From positions 19,731,501 through 19,795,500 of the forward strand of contig OX344749.2 in assembly GCA_947034885.2 (NCBI GenBank): a stretch of DNA of 64,000 nucleotides, written 5' to 3'. The stretch comes from Thuidium tamariscinum. Lineage: Eukaryota > Streptophyta > Bryopsida > Hypnales > Thuidiaceae. Shown here in pieces: positions 1-12,378 of this stretch (position 1 is the first letter of the stretch; each line of letters begins with the position of its first letter). The notes under the pieces were generated by a model. That model worked only from the letters and a program-made list of their open reading frames with translations. It made no database searches and was not told the DNA's origin. The position numbers and the translations under genes were made by a program.

Positions 1-470
1 ATGATTTCAATTTTTTATTGCTACTATTAGATTAGTTTGAGGAATTTATTCAACTGAAGCAATTTTAAATTTCACAACAATTAAGGTGTTTACAAAGTTT
101 TTGAGATTTACAAGTTTTTTTTTTTCAATTTTTCAATTTAGGTTGCCATTGTTTGTAACAATTGAATCAAATTTTTGATGCATATTAATGTTTATGTATC
201 TTTTACAGTATTCACCATTGCATATATTTCATTCATCATTTAATAAATTCCTATTCTACATTTCAATATATGCTTACTTATTAAAAAATTATACAAAGTT
301 TTTTGTAATTTTTATCTGAAGATTTATTGAAGTATATGTTTCACATTCTATCTAATACATAAAAATTCTTGTAAAATTTTATGACAAATGTGTAGCATAG
401 CAAGCGTTAACAACTAGTGTAGATACTAAACATATAACCCTTGAAAGAAACAGAGGCCAAAAAGTAGTCA
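1..470. other. AT-rich intergenic DNA, no gene seen
   Basis: Very AT-rich sequence with poly-T and poly-A runs and no reading frame of note. I see no repeat boundary or RNA gene here. Confidence 0.6.
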
Positions 471-844
471 CATAAGAGGATTTTCTGGGCCTCTGGAAGA
501 CTGTTTCGGGATTGTTCCCTGAAATTGTTCCCAGTGCTGCAGACCAGCCCCTGCTGGTCTGAAATTTTGAATTTCGAAAAAAAAAAATTAAAATTTTATT
601 TTTTTCGAGAATTTCAGAATGTCTTAAAAAGCAAAAAACTGATTTAAAAAAATAATTTTTTTTTCAGAAAAATATTTTTTAAATATTTAATAATTAACTA
701 ATTAAATTAATTAAATAACCTTATCTGACGTGGCAGTCGCTCGACCACATCAGCATGCTGATGTGGCAGCGTTCCCAGCGTTCCCACAGCGTTCCCAGCA
801 TTCGGGAACTCGCAGTCTTCTAAACGGCCAGAAATCCTCTTATG
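471..844. mobile_element. Non-autonomous TIR element (family A)
   Basis: The two ends are imperfect inverted repeats of about 35 bp. The left begins CATAAGAGGATTTTCTGG and the right ends CCAGAAATCCTCTTATG, both followed inward by an AAGACTG motif. The interior has no coding capacity. It holds a perfect 22-nt palindrome at 745-766 (around CAGCATGCTG), a smaller hairpin at 541-562, and short GTTCCCAGC repeats. The ends resemble those of the elements at 12379-12657 and 12728-13074. I found no clear target-site duplication, so the superfamily is open. Confidence 0.6.
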
Positions 845-986
845 ATTTATGGCTTCATGGTTTATTGCAAAAACAAAGAATACAATTACTAGTTCAATAA
901 TTGGAACAATTTTGGTGACTGCCTTGATCATTGGGGTTGCATCCTGTAATGCCCAAGACCTGTTTTGAGCTTTTTGGAATTTTCTC

Positions 987-1400
987 CATTAGATGAAATT
1001 TGAGGCCTCGGGAGGGCCGTTTTAGATCTGTTCCCGAAACATTTCCCAAATTGCTAGCCACTATCAGGTCAGCAATTACCTCCCCCCCCCAAAAAAATGT
1101 GGTCCTAAAATGTTAAAAAAATTCAAAAAAAAATCAATGATATGGCCATTAGATGTTTTTTCTACTAGTTAGAAGACTACGAGTTCCCAATTGTAGGAAT
1201 GCTGGGGAACTCTGCCATGGCTGCAATCTAATGTGGCCAAGAGACTGCCACATCAGATTTATAATAATAATAAAATTTTAAAAATATTATTTTTTTGAAA
1301 AAAAATATTATTTCATTTTTTATTTATTTTTATTCTGACTATTCCTAGCATTGGAAACAGGTGTCAAACACTCTTCTAATCCCTGAAAAAACATCTAATG
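987..1400. mobile_element. Degenerate TIR element (family A relative)
   Basis: The sequence starts with CATTAGATG and ends with CATCTAATG, which are inverted. Inside are the same GAAGACT, GTTCCC and CCACATCAGA-type motifs as the element at 471-844. The arms have diverged, so this looks like an old copy. No ORF. Confidence 0.4.
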
Positions 1401-2886
1401 ATGGTCTTGGCCATGTTAGATTCCCCTGATTTTGGGTTCTTGGAATAGTTTACGTGTTCCTGCGGTAGTTTCTATGTTTGCGTAGCTTGGAAACTTGTGG
1501 CTCTCTTGAAGCCTCAAATTTAATGTAATGTATATTGAACAAAATGCCAACATTTCGATAAGTTGTATCAATTTTTTTTTGCATTGTAATTGTACAAACT
1601 CAAACTTGACACGTTAGAGATCACATAGAAAAAAACAAACAAAAACAATATCACTTATGAAATGAAAGATTATAATGTTTGACCATGAGGGTATTAAAAT
1701 TACAGAAGTGATGTGAAGTCTTTATATCTTCTTTTTGCAAGTCAAATTTAAAAAGTTGGTGACCAAAAGAATATGACATTAAAGGGCCTAACATGCATAA
1801 CTCCAATCAATCTATAGCTTCTCAAAATCTATTCTACAATATTTGTAAATAAATTTTAAGTGTGATTTTTTCTCCGAAATCTAGAGTATTTGAGGCTCAT
1901 TTTCAAGAACTCTCAATACTACGGAAAGTCCAGATTGCAATGGGTATCCTAATACAAAATCTTGAATTGAAAAATCACTATCATTCATTTTTTAAATCAG
2001 ATTTTTGACACTAAAACTAGACTTCAAAAAGAACTTTCCAAAAATACAAACTACTAAATAGGAACTTGGTTAGGTTTTATATAACTTCTAAATTTTGCAA
2101 ACACCAATTTTTGGTGCCTTAGGCATTTAGGGGTTAAGAATTAATAAACAAATTAGAAACATTCAAAATCTTTCCACTTGGCCTAATTAAGGTTTAACCC
2201 CTAAACGTTGGCGGTACCATTTTGTGGCATTTGGATGAGTTGGATAGTCTTTAGAGAGAGACTAGAAGTGTTTTTTCATCCATTTCATGGAAGGTTATGA
2301 AGAGTACCTAATTGATTTTGTAGTCTTGCTAGTATTTGTCTTCACATCAATAAGAAGTAAAGTAAAAAAAATGGATGACAAAATTTGCTATTTCAATGTA
2401 TTTTATTCTTTGCTTTAAATCTGAATTTTTTTTTATGAAAATGACATTTTTTGAGTTTGAGCCCAACTAATGAAATGAAGGCCATGTACTCTAGTTTCTA
2501 ATCCAATTGGAATTTTTGAAAATTTTGTAATATTGAATATTTTATTGCAATTTGAATTATAGATATATTTTTAATGTCCACTATACTCTATTTATAGAAA
2601 GACATGGAAATTGAGTTTACACCATGGTGTTTGTCACTGTGATGTACACACATGGTGAGATTTTCAAATTTACAGGAATGATTTTCTAAGTGACACGATC
2701 TTTTCTTCATTTTTCCTTCAAAAATTCTTAGAAAAATCAATTTTCCTACTAAAAAACCTAATTTTCTTGGTGAAGTACAGAAGATATGTACCTTCATCTC
2801 TGAAAAATAATTATAAAAAATTTCATATTCAAAAATAGCAATGATCTGAATGACGAGCTTTGAGGCCTGAAAGCAATGGTTCTAAA
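1401..2886. other. AT-rich intergenic DNA with two family B termini
   Basis: No gene seen. At 2126-2139 the sequence reads ATTTAGGGGTTAA, and at 2192-2205 TTAACCCCTAAACG. These are a right and a left terminus of the TTAA-flanked family B elements described below, standing back to back about 50 bp apart. Their partner ends were not located. Confidence 0.4.
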
Positions 2887-3268
2887 GGCAAAACACCCAT
2901 TCTTGTGCCTGTTCCTTGCAATAGACAATAGATTCATCTAAATGTGTCAATAGATTTCCTTAATGTGTTTGCCACATGTGTGATTGAAATTTGCTAACAC
3001 AATTGAAGGACACATAGAAAAATCTGGTTGGCTAAATGCTGATTTTTGTAGGGTTCAATTTTAGAGGCACCTAGAGGACGATTTCACAAATCTAGGGAGT
3101 CAACACTTTGAAAATTTGTAGAAATTACATACTGTAGTCGAAAAATCTATATTTTTTTAATATTCATGATTTTCACTCACTAATACTAGAAAAATATCAT
3201 TTTTAGAAAATGCTGCCTCCAACTATGCTCAATTCCTTATTTTGACAATTTAGGGTGTTTCCACTGTA
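2887..3268 (+). repeat. Dispersed repeat, copy 1
   Basis: About 382 bp, beginning GGCAAAACACCCATTC and ending GTGTTTCCACTGTA. It is closely similar over its whole length to 10971-11354 in the same orientation. No coding capacity. The sharp shared ends point to a transposed unit of unknown class. Confidence 0.7.
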
Positions 3269-3338
3269 GGCCAAGCATTTCAAGATTAAATTTAATCTCA
3301 AAATAGAAAAAACCTTTCAATATCTTCATACAATCTTA

Positions 3339-3490
3339 GGCCCTGTTTACACCAAAAAACTTTGGGTTGGGGCCCAAAAGGATGGAGTATTTTGATTGGA
3401 AGATAGCTATGATACCAATCCAAAGTTCCAATCAAAAGACTCCATTCCTCTGGGTCCCAACCCAAAGTTTTTTTTGGTGTAAACAGGCCC
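3339..3490. mobile_element. Tourist-like MITE (PIF/Harbinger-type)
   Basis: A 152-bp element with TIRs of about 35 bp. The left begins GGCCCTGTTTACACC and continues through CTTTGGGTTGGG; the right end is the inverted match. It is flanked on both sides by TTA (3336-3338 and 3491-3493), the 3-bp target-site duplication typical of PIF/Harbinger-derived Tourist MITEs. There is no transposase. High arm identity suggests a fairly young insertion. Confidence 0.82.
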
Positions 3491-3493
3491 TTA

Positions 3494-4725
3494 CTTTGAC
3501 ATCAGTTATTCCCGAAAAACTAAAGTTGACGTTTTTTTCTATTCATTCTATCAATTTGTACTCGGGAGAAAACTCCACCACAAGCACACAATTAAGTAGT
3601 TTTGGGCCGCCTATGGGAAGTTTTTATTTCTTACTACCTCCGTGCTTTCTTTCACGTCCAGGTTTCAGGTCTTCATTCCAGGTCCAGATCAATGTAAATT
3701 CAGTCCAGTCATGATTGAGGACCCTCCCACACTGATGACTGTATTATTGTCCAGCTTGTCCATGTCCACCTCAACGTCCGTGTGACGGCTGGCAGCTTCC
3801 AGCCAGCTCTCATTCAAAAAGAGGATTTCCATCAGCTTAATCTAGAGTGTGGACTCCCACCTTCAGGTACTGCAAACTCATGCATCCCAGCAATAACTTG
3901 AACAGTGAGACTGAACGGCACAGTTCGAAACGAGCAGGAAAAAAAAGAGACACGAGAATGATAAAAGCAAGTTCTCCAACAAACCGCCTCATTTGGGGGG
4001 GCTGCCTTCGAAACATGACAAGTTACATCAACCATAACATCAACATCTGCAATATCTTTCGATATCGTCTCCTGGACAAAAGCAAGCCAACGAAGACACT
4101 AAAGAACAAGCTAAATTAAAATGAGCTAATTTTCTAAAGAATGGAAACGTTGAGGTCAAACCAGCAACAAGAAAGCGCAAATCTCTAAAACAATGGCTAC
4201 AGTATGAGGGAGTGAAATCTCCCATCCTGTTCAAACATCGACCCACTTGCATTTTATTACACGTCGCGTTCACCTTGCGATGGATGCTGGTCCACGTTCG
4301 TGAATTCCTGAAATCAATGGAATGTTATCCTTTGGAGTGGTAGAAGAGTCATAAATGGTACACGAGCAGCTCCTCAGCTGCAGCCTGTAAACAGCGACCA
4401 GTGGCACGATGAGAGGCACACTTTCATTCGGATGAATCTCTACTCTATAGACAGCATGATGTAGTATCACAAAAGGCATAAAGATATGATTGAGAGGCCT
4501 TACTTGAGACCTTACAATACAGGAGACAACGCGTGCAGTCGCTTCAGCTTCAAGAAGTTCCTTCCCCTTGAATATCCAAAGCTGTGCTCAACTTCGCCTG
4601 CTGTAATTTTAAAAGCCATGGCACGAGACAGAAGGGTAGCCAAAACAATGAACTAAATTTACAACCACAATCAGTGAATCTCCAGGAAAGAGGTTCCAAC
4701 TCTTCAAAAACTAAACAAATCTGCC
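3494..4725. other. SHMT 3' flank and intergenic DNA
   Basis: No independent gene seen. The part next to 4725 should be the SHMT 3' UTR, transcribed leftward. A minus-strand AATAAA (plus-strand TTTATT at 4253-4258) is a possible poly(A) signal about 470 bp past the stop codon. Short reading frames here lack recognisable features. Confidence 0.4.
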
Positions 4726-7506
4726 TCAATGTGGCACGTCAAACCCAGGCATTTCGAACGCTGATGCGAACTCCTCCACTTTGCCCCTCAACTCCAGAAT
4801 CTCAGCGTTGCTGTAGACCTCACCCTTGATCTGCGCCTGTATATTCCCTTTATATATATTTGCAGTAATTTGCACGGCCCTGTAGAGAAACTCTGCAATC
4901 ATGTCAAAGTCTCCTTCATTGCAGCCACGAGTTGTCATAGCCGGGGTTCCAATGCGCACACCACCAGGCTGCCAAGAGCTGCCGTCTCCGAAGACGGCAG
5001 TCTTGTTCACTGTGATGTGACAAGCTTCACAGACATCTTCGAAAGAGTTCCCGGTGATGCCGAAAGGCCGAAGGTCCCAAAGTAGTAGATGATTATCGGT
5101 TCCATCTGTGACCAGCTTGCACCCTCTCCTCTTCAAAGCTTCTGCAAGACTCTGAGCATTTTTTTTCACTTGTTGAATATACTCTTTAAACTCATTCGAG
5201 CATGCTTGTTTGAGTGATACTGCCAAAGCTGCAATATGGTTGTTGTGAGGACCTCCTTGCAATGTAGGATGGATTGCAAAATTAATGTCCCTCTCGAAGG
5301 TGTAAACGCCGTCGCCTAATCTGCCGAGAGGCTTTACACCTTTTCGAAAGAAGACCATGCCACCCCGAGGTCCACGAAGAGATTTGTGAGTGGTTGTCGT
5401 AACCACGTCACAGTAATCAAATGGGCTGTCACATTCTTGAGCGGCCACAAGTCCACTTATGTGAGCCATGTCACACATAAGAACAGCATTGATTTTGTCA
5501 GCCACTTCACGAAAACGAGCGTAATTCCATTCTCGGGGGTAAGAGCTCCCGCCACAAATCAATACCTTGGGGCGGTAGAGAAGCGCTATTTCCTCCATCT
5601 TGTCATAATCGACAAGACCCGTCTCCGGCTGAACCTTAAATGGTAAGGTCTGAAAATAGATGGAAGCCGCCGAGATCTTCTTACCCCCCTGCGTCTGATA
5701 TCCATGACTGAGGTGACCTCCAGATAAAACATCCAATCCCATGATGCGATCATTCGGTTGCACAAGTGCAGTGAAAACAGCAAAATTTGCTGAAGAGCAT
5801 GAATAGGGCTGCACATTGACACCCCATTTTCCTGAATCGAGATGAAACGCTGCTAATGCCCTCGAGCAGCAGAGAGTTTCGATCTGATCAATGTATTCAT
5901 TCCCCTTGTAGTACCTACTGCCGGGCAAGCCTTCCGAATACTTGTTCGTGAGGTGACTGCCAAGTGCTTCAAAGACCGCCAGCGACGTGAAATTCTCTGA
6001 AGCAATTAGCTCAATGCCTCTCCATTGTCTGTGCTTCTCTCTCTCCATCACTTCCCATAAATCTGGATCCACCTCGGAGAGAGATCTGTTCCCCCAATCC
6101 CGGACTCCTACCCTCCGAGCTTTGCGGTCTTGGTACTGATATGGGGTGTGGTTTCGACCCCCTCTCTGTCCCAGCGTCGACGGGTGATTTGGCATCGGCC
6201 TCGAAATGCCATTCTGTACATGATCTGGTACAACCACAGCACGAAAGGCGCCAAGAGACGAACCCTGCATCAGAGGTTGGGAATTCCGAGACGAACTCTG
6301 ATACATAACAGGCGACTGCTGGCCGCAGGATTGAGAAGAAGAGCTTCGTCCCCCCATAACCTGAGTCGCTGGCGATGAAGGAGCTCTGAACTGACGACCT
6401 TGTAGAGACGACGCCTTCCTTTTCACTCGCTGAGAATTGTTCACAGGAGAAAATCCCAGCGTCCCGCCCGTACTCTGAAGGAGATGCTGCGCACCGTCCC
6501 TACTTGTAACTTGCATGACCGTCTCTCCCTGTCAAATTCCATCAAATCACAAATCAGAATAAACAAAAAATTAAGACTCCGCAGGAACAAACCTCAACCT
6601 CAACTTGCTGATGAACATAATACTGCAGTTACAGTCTAGGCCCTTCGCGTCCGCTGACTCCAAGTGCTCCCCAAACTCGGTAGAGATGCACGTCCGCTAC
6701 GCTCACCGGGGCATTCATTCGAAGACGGCAGCATGAAGCCAGCTCTCAGGATTCGCAATGGTCAGAGGCGCAAAGTCTTAAAGGGTACTCTCTTCCAGCG
6801 TTACTATATTTTCACCATGGTGGAAGATCAATTTGGGACTACTTAACTTGTCGAGATTCCCCTACAGATATTTTCGTAAAAATCTCTTTCAGTTACCAGG
6901 AAGAGCTTTAATAACATAGGAGGGATCTAATTTCCAAGCTCTGTGCATAGTTTCTTCGCTTCCTTCACATAAAGTAGCCGTTAGAAGACCAGTTTCTCAT
7001 TGGTTCAAAATGACCAATTTGATTGGTTACACTGTTTAATATATATACTTCAGATGGAGCTAAATCCTATTCGAAGAAGGCAATTACATGCGGTATTCAA
7101 AAAAATGTAAAATCGAACTAAAGAAAGTGCTAAAAGTGCTAGAAAAAGAACGCATTCAGGGTGCTAAAAAAACGCAAGACTTGGTTCGGGCGTCTTGGTC
7201 ATTAGAAAAATTGTGTTGCAGAGAGCAAAGAGATTTCCCTCTGTACAGCTCCCGAAGTCATTCTGTCTCCCCACTAGACCCTACTTCCGTCGCGGCTGCG
7301 TCGCTTGAGCACCACTAAAGGACGAATTAGAACAATTCCACAAAACATTTCATCCATACCTGAAGATCGCAGGTAACATTCCCACTGGACAAAGTAGGTT
7401 GAACGTTATTGACTTGCTCCAACGAAGAATTCATCTGCTGCTGCTGCTGCTGAATCATTTGCACCAATCCCAGCGACAAGCTCGGCTTAATTTCTCCAAC
7501 ATCCAT
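4726..7506 (-). CDS. SHM7-like: Serine hydroxymethyltransferase, plant SHM6/SHM7 subtype
   Basis: A PLP enzyme that interconverts serine + THF and glycine + 5,10-methylene-THF in one-carbon metabolism. Two coding exons join in frame: 7506-7360 (49 codons, ending CAG before a GTATGG donor) and 6528-4726. The 831-bp intron ends TTTGACAG. The product is 649 residues. The catalytic domain (about residue 194 onward) shows IELIASENF, the PLP-binding DMAHISGL segment, the Schiff-base lysine K431 in [14 protein letters not shown], and [11 protein letters not shown] with substrate-binding R574. All are intact. The N-terminal extension of about 190 residues has no organelle-targeting look. It has an LSLGL motif at residues 10-14, six glutamines at 19-24, and a basic VKRK near 84-87. 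This extension and the [19 protein letters not shown] segments place it with Arabidopsis SHM6/SHM7, which lack a clear mitochondrial presequence. A start at the exon 2 methionine (6516) would lose the conserved MD...LSLG beginning, so I chose 7506. Confidence 0.93.
6529..7359 (-). other. SHMT intron 1
   Basis: On the minus strand the donor is CAG|GTATGG and the acceptor TTTGACAG|GGAG. Both flanking exons are in phase 0. The intron is 831 bp, long compared with the NAA15 introns. Confidence 0.85.
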
Positions 7507-7832
7507 TTTCCTCTTCGAAAAAAAACCACTCCAACAATCACCTCAACGGTTCCAAACTCTCCGTCCCGCCAAGTCTTGCAACAAGGACCAGAACTCACTC
7601 CTGACAGTAGCACCTCCACCAAGAAACCACACAGTTTCGCAAACACTCAACGATTACACGACTTCAATTCCTACAGCAAGCTATTTCCGACATCCACAAC
7701 AACAACAAGTCTCCACCTCCCATGAGAATGCTCTCTCTGTCTCAACCAGAAGCTCTACCGAAGCACACATGTCCAAACTCAAATTTCCGAAAGCTCAAAA
7801 CTGCCACTGTCGCAGAACGCAATTCGAAGAAG

Positions 7833-7841
7833 AAACCCTAA
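7833..7841. promoter_or_regulatory. Telo-box in the SHMT promoter
   Basis: AAACCCTAA lies about 330 bp upstream of the SHMT start codon. Telo-boxes of this sequence are known plant promoter elements, common in growth- and translation-related genes. Whether this one is active is inference. Confidence 0.45.
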
Positions 7842-8332
7842 CTAGCAAGCTGAAGGGTTTATCTTATGGAACAACAGGAAGGGCGTCCCCTCCACTACTA
7901 ATAAAAGGAACGACAGAGAATAGGGTCCATTCCGAAATTGCGACCAGGTTCATAGGTGGAGGTTAGTGGAGCAACTTTCGCTGTAGATGTTTGCCACTTG
8001 AGGTTTGCAAGTTGAACCTAGTGTAGATGGATACTAGGGACTGACGCGTAACTTACTACTGTAACGTAGTCAGCTTAATCTGCATTTGCGGCGGGTGCTG
8101 CCAACCCACGCGTGGCATCAGGTGCATGCATCTACTAAAGGTAACTGCTGATTGAGAACCTGGTTGGGTTGATGTCCGGTCGGGATAAGGGCGAATGCTC
8201 AAATTGGTGCCCGGCAATACTCGGTATACAATCAGTAGTTGCAGCACAGGATTGGTAGAAAGTAATTCTGAAAATTGGTCATGGAAGTTATACGGTAGAA
8301 CCACCCATTGTCAACCCAATCTGGAGGTGTAA
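7842..8332. other. Intergenic DNA upstream of SHMT
   Basis: No gene seen. The segment is less AT-rich than the repeat regions further right and has no supported reading frame. The GGTAGAACCACCC motif at about 8294 resembles the terminus of the family D element at 39054. Confidence 0.4.
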
Positions 8333-8412
8333 TTAACCCCTCACAGCCCAAGGGGACGAAATGTGTCCCCTTTTCAGTGTATTTCAAGATACCCGGGGCG
8401 GTGAGGGGTTAA
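8333..8412. mobile_element. 80-bp TTAA-flanked hairpin (micro-MITE)
   Basis: TTAA CCCCTCAC at the left mirrors GTGAGGGG TTAA at the right. A second inverted pair, GGGGAC and GTCCCC, lies inside. The terminal CCCCT plus the TTAA flank match family B (for example 33847-34793), so it may be an extreme internal-deletion derivative. Confidence 0.55.
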
Positions 8413-8509
8413 TTCCAACCAAGACTAAAATAGATTTTCAATCAAAGCTTGGATTGTGTTTTTTACTCCATTTTCAGATTGAAATAAATAAGTTCGTGAC
8501 ACATGTCTC

Positions 8510-9085
8510 GAAGTATGGTAGGAGGCTCAGAAACTACTCATTTAAGAGCTGATCTGCCTTTTGTGTGTATGTCTTTGGAAGGAAATATTTTTAGTTTATT
8601 TTTCATTCAAGGAGAAATAGATGAGGAATCTAACACAAGTCGTTTCATATTTTTTGAAGCATTATTGAATTAGTTATGAATTTTCAAACACAATCTGCCA
8701 TAGGACCCTATTTGTGATCAGTAGGCCTTGAAAACCCATTTATGCACAACTTCAAAAAAAATCTGGCTTGGTTCAAAAACTAGTAATGCAACACGTAAAA
8801 AGTACTAGAAATGGTTTCTAAATGTGTCCCTTTCAAAAAACTGAAATGAATTCTTCAATTAATCATTATTTCAGATTTTTTTTAACACTTGAAAGAAGAT
8901 AGTTCAACAACCGTTTTTTATTTTGAATAAAATCAGTAAACACCTACCTACTTAGTTAGGATTGAACCCATTGTAACTTTGAAACCATCCATTCAAAAAA
9001 TAAATATCAAATCTTAGCATGCTTCAATATAATTCACAATTCATATTCTCACAATGAACTATCCATTTCAGACCCTACTACTAGG
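8510..9085 (+). repeat. Dispersed repeat, direct copy of 61008-61585
   Basis: About 575 bp of strong similarity, including a nearly identical core that contains TCTAACACAAGTCGTTTCAT and the TTTTTTGAAGCATTATTG block. Same orientation as the copy at 61 kb. No ORF. Confidence 0.7.
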
Positions 9086-10320
9086 CATGTGCAAAAGCCT
9101 ATATGGTTTATGAGCCTCCTATTATAGTCAGTCGGAATGTAGTTCTTGAATGGTTGGAATTGGAAGACTCAATATATTGGTAATAGGTTCACGTCAACTT
9201 CTAGCTTCCAAAACTCATAGTAATTTGAATTCAAGGAGAAAAATCACAAAATTGACAATCTCTACAATTTCTATCTTCCTAAACAACAAGAATTTTACAT
9301 GCTTTGTATTGCTCAAGGACATGTGCAAAATTGCTTAAATGGTCAACTATAGGTGGTTCTACTATAAGTTCTACGGAGTACTTTAAAGGTTGAATGGATT
9401 GAAAGAGAATTGTGTATGATATTCCTATTATTAACATATATCATTCTAAAAAGAAAAAACTTATTGAAAGGTCTTTAACTTACAATTATTTATTCTCTAA
9501 GAAAGTTGGCATCCATTTAGTGAATAATAAGAGTTTTTCAACCCATACATATATACATACAATTTTTGGAGGTTACTACTCTCTAATTGAAATAAAATAC
9601 AAGCATCAAGTGACCAATCTTCTTCACCCTAATTCAACACATCTCATGAGTTTTATATTGATTTCTTTAAGGTTATGTTTTGTGCCTAGTTCCACCTATG
9701 ACACTTTAGAGAGGTTCTACAATAACATCAAGATGTTATGTTTGACATAATTGTGAATATAAAAACAAGTAGACATTCACAAAGATCATTAAGAAAATTT
9801 ATAGGGTATTAATAGTGAATTTCTCAACTAAATCAGAATATTTATCTTCAAAATATGTGTTAACTTCCAAATTTGTTTTTTTAACACATAAGAATATAAC
9901 TAAATTATAGCTCACATTGTATTCCCCTTTGGATACATTTTGACATTCAAAGAAGGAAAGGAGGGTACAAAAATTCATGGGCTTAAGAAAAAATTCAAAA
10001 TATAACAAATTTCAAGATAGATGTCATTTCCTAGATTGATTGTTAATTTATGGAAAAGAAAAGAATGCACTATGTAATATCTAATAGAAAGTAAGGAATG
10101 TTCAAATAGACTCTATCCTTTCTATTTCCTTCCAACAATTTCTTTTTATTAAAGATTATAATCTATGAGGACAAATTATAACCTCTAGAAACATGTTGTA
10201 TGCACCATGTCAAGGCCACATTAGAATAGGCAACAATTTTCCTATCGTTGCAAATGCTTATTTAAATGTGAAATATTATTTTCTTAAGATTCAAATTCTC
10301 TTTTATGATGTGAATATATG
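9086..10320. other. AT-rich intergenic DNA, no gene seen
   Basis: A 112-codon frame at 9412-9750 (plus) and other short frames have lysine/asparagine/isoleucine-rich composition, as expected from AT-rich noncoding DNA, and resemble no family I know. Confidence 0.5.
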
Positions 10321-10473
10321 CACTACAAAATAAACAAGGGATTAAATGACTCATCCATAGAGTCATTGTGGACAACAATAGTTACAATACTGTCATTTTA
10401 TAGTCACTTTATAGTCATTGCTGTCTACAATGACTTTATGGACAAGTCATTTATTCCCTTGTTTTTTGTAGTG
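10321..10473. mobile_element. CACTA-type MITE
   Basis: A 153-bp element with termini CACTACAAAA...TTTTTTGTAGTG and long subterminal inverted arms (AAACAAGGG, AAATGACT, GTCATTG motifs on both sides). It is flanked by ATG on both sides (10318-10320 and 10474-10476), the 3-bp target-site duplication of CACTA (CMC) elements. Non-autonomous. Confidence 0.85.
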
Positions 10474-10476
10474 ATG

Positions 10477-10970
10477 CCTACTTTATATTAAAACCCTACT
10501 ATTGGCTCTAATTCAACATTACCAAAATCAACCAATAGGATTCTATAAATTTTTAAATTAGACCATTATCCAAGTCAAGATTAGTAATGAGAGCTAATTT
10601 AATTTGTCTTTTCATGACATGAATGATTCTAGTTGTGCTTATGTGATAATTTCTTAGCATTAAAATATCATCCCAAATGGAAAAATCAAGTCACTAGAGT
10701 TTTCAATTGAATTTTAACTTAACCTCAATTTGAGATGGCTTGATGGATTCCTAATTTGGAACCTTTCGACAATAAAGGGTGAGTTACAATATCTATAATT
10801 AATCATATATAATTTCAAGGAAACCTTACTCATCTCCAGATGTAATTATAGGATTCTTCAATGATTAGAAGGAAAGATTGTTCATTATCCATTCATTCCC
10901 TTTGATGTATAATTCATCATGAAGAAAATGAGGGCTCCCAACAACTACTTCTTTTAGTATAAAATTTAAG
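10477..10970. other. AT-rich intergenic DNA, no gene seen
   Basis: I see no coding region or repeat boundary. Confidence 0.5.
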
Positions 10971-11354
10971 GGCAAAACACCCATTCCCACACTTGTTCCT
11001 TGCAATAGACCATAGACTCACCCAAATATGTCCCTAGAGTGTAGTTAATGTGTTTGCCACATGTGTGGTTGTAATTTGCTGACACAATTGAAGGACATAT
11101 AAGAAAATCTAGTTGGCTCAGTGTTGATTTTCGCAGGGTTCAGTTTTGGGGGCACCTAAAGGACGGTTCCGCAGGTCTAGGGAGCCAACACTTTGAAAAT
11201 TTGTAGAAATTATATATTGTGTCCGAAAAATCTAATTTTTTTTTAATATTCATGATTTTCACTTGCTAATACTACAAAAATATCATTATTAGAAAAATTT
11301 GCCTCCAACTATGCTGAATTCCTTATTTGGACGTTTTTGGGTGTTTCCACTGTA
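10971..11354 (+). repeat. Dispersed repeat, copy 2
   Basis: Direct copy of 2887-3268, about 384 bp, with the same terminal sequences GGCAAAACACCCATTC and GTGTTTCCACTGTA. Confidence 0.7.
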
Positions 11355-12378
11355 AAGAGAATGACATGATTTGCAAACATCCTATGTAATTATAGGAAAT
11401 GATCATATTGTCCCTTTTGAATATATAATGACAAATTGCCAATAACTCACTTCATTCATTGAATAAGTGAATAATTTTTTTTGATACATATATTTTTTAT
11501 GAAATAAATGATTATCTCTATTTTTTTTCTTTCTAAAACCTCTTCAATTGCAATTGATATGGAATAACAATTATATCCTTGTTGCATATGTTTATCCATG
11601 CCCACATGTCGTATAGTATAGTGTAACTTCATATTTCATATTTCATTATTTAGTATCTATACCCATATATTTCATTATGTAGCCTCTAAATGTCTAAACT
11701 ACATTTTTGTTGGCAATAAATCAATTTTGGACAACTCATTATGAATGAATTTTTATTTTATTTCTTTCAATATTCATGTAGCATGTGCCCAAGGAATAGC
11801 TTTAAGGCCCTACAATTTTCATAACTTTTGACTAAATGTTTAAGAAATTATTGAATGACGCGTAACTTTTATTAGTATGCAAGTACTTTAGGTGAAACAA
11901 AAAAAATCTAGAAAAATCAATTTAAGAAAAAAAATAGAAATTTGGAATTTTTTTCTAGATTTATGTAAATGTAGATAACGTTGAATTATTTCATTTCTAT
12001 TATTGAGATGAAAGTTATGAAGAGTTTTAGTTTGCAAGCCAATGTTTTTTACTCTGCAATAAACTTTGAAGTCCTTTATTTAACTCAATTTTCAATATTT
12101 TTGAAAAACTAAAGACCTTGGATGTAGATTGTTTGCTACAACATTGTTACCATTAGGATTGGTGTTTTCAATTTAATAAATAAACTCTTACCAATTTAGT
12201 ATTTTGAATCATTCCCTACTTCTTTCTACCTACAATTTTCTTCAAAATGTTGTACAGTTCTAAATAATCCAAAAAATTTCAAGTATATAGGCAATTTACT
12301 TTAAAGATTGAATCCTAAGAAAACACCACCATTTTAGACATTTTTTTCATACAAATGTGACAAGGTGAAGTTGCTTAG

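Noticed and set aside
4726-6516. Intronless SHMT starting at 6516
   Set aside because: A perfect splice acceptor lies 12 bp upstream in frame, and an in-phase exon with the conserved MD...LSLG start lies at 7360-7506.
8294-9364. A 1.07-kb family D element with GGTAGAACCACC and GGTGGTTCTAC ends
   Set aside because: The end motifs match only over about 10 bp and the segment contains an unrelated dispersed repeat and the TTAA hairpin, so pairing the ends is not secure.
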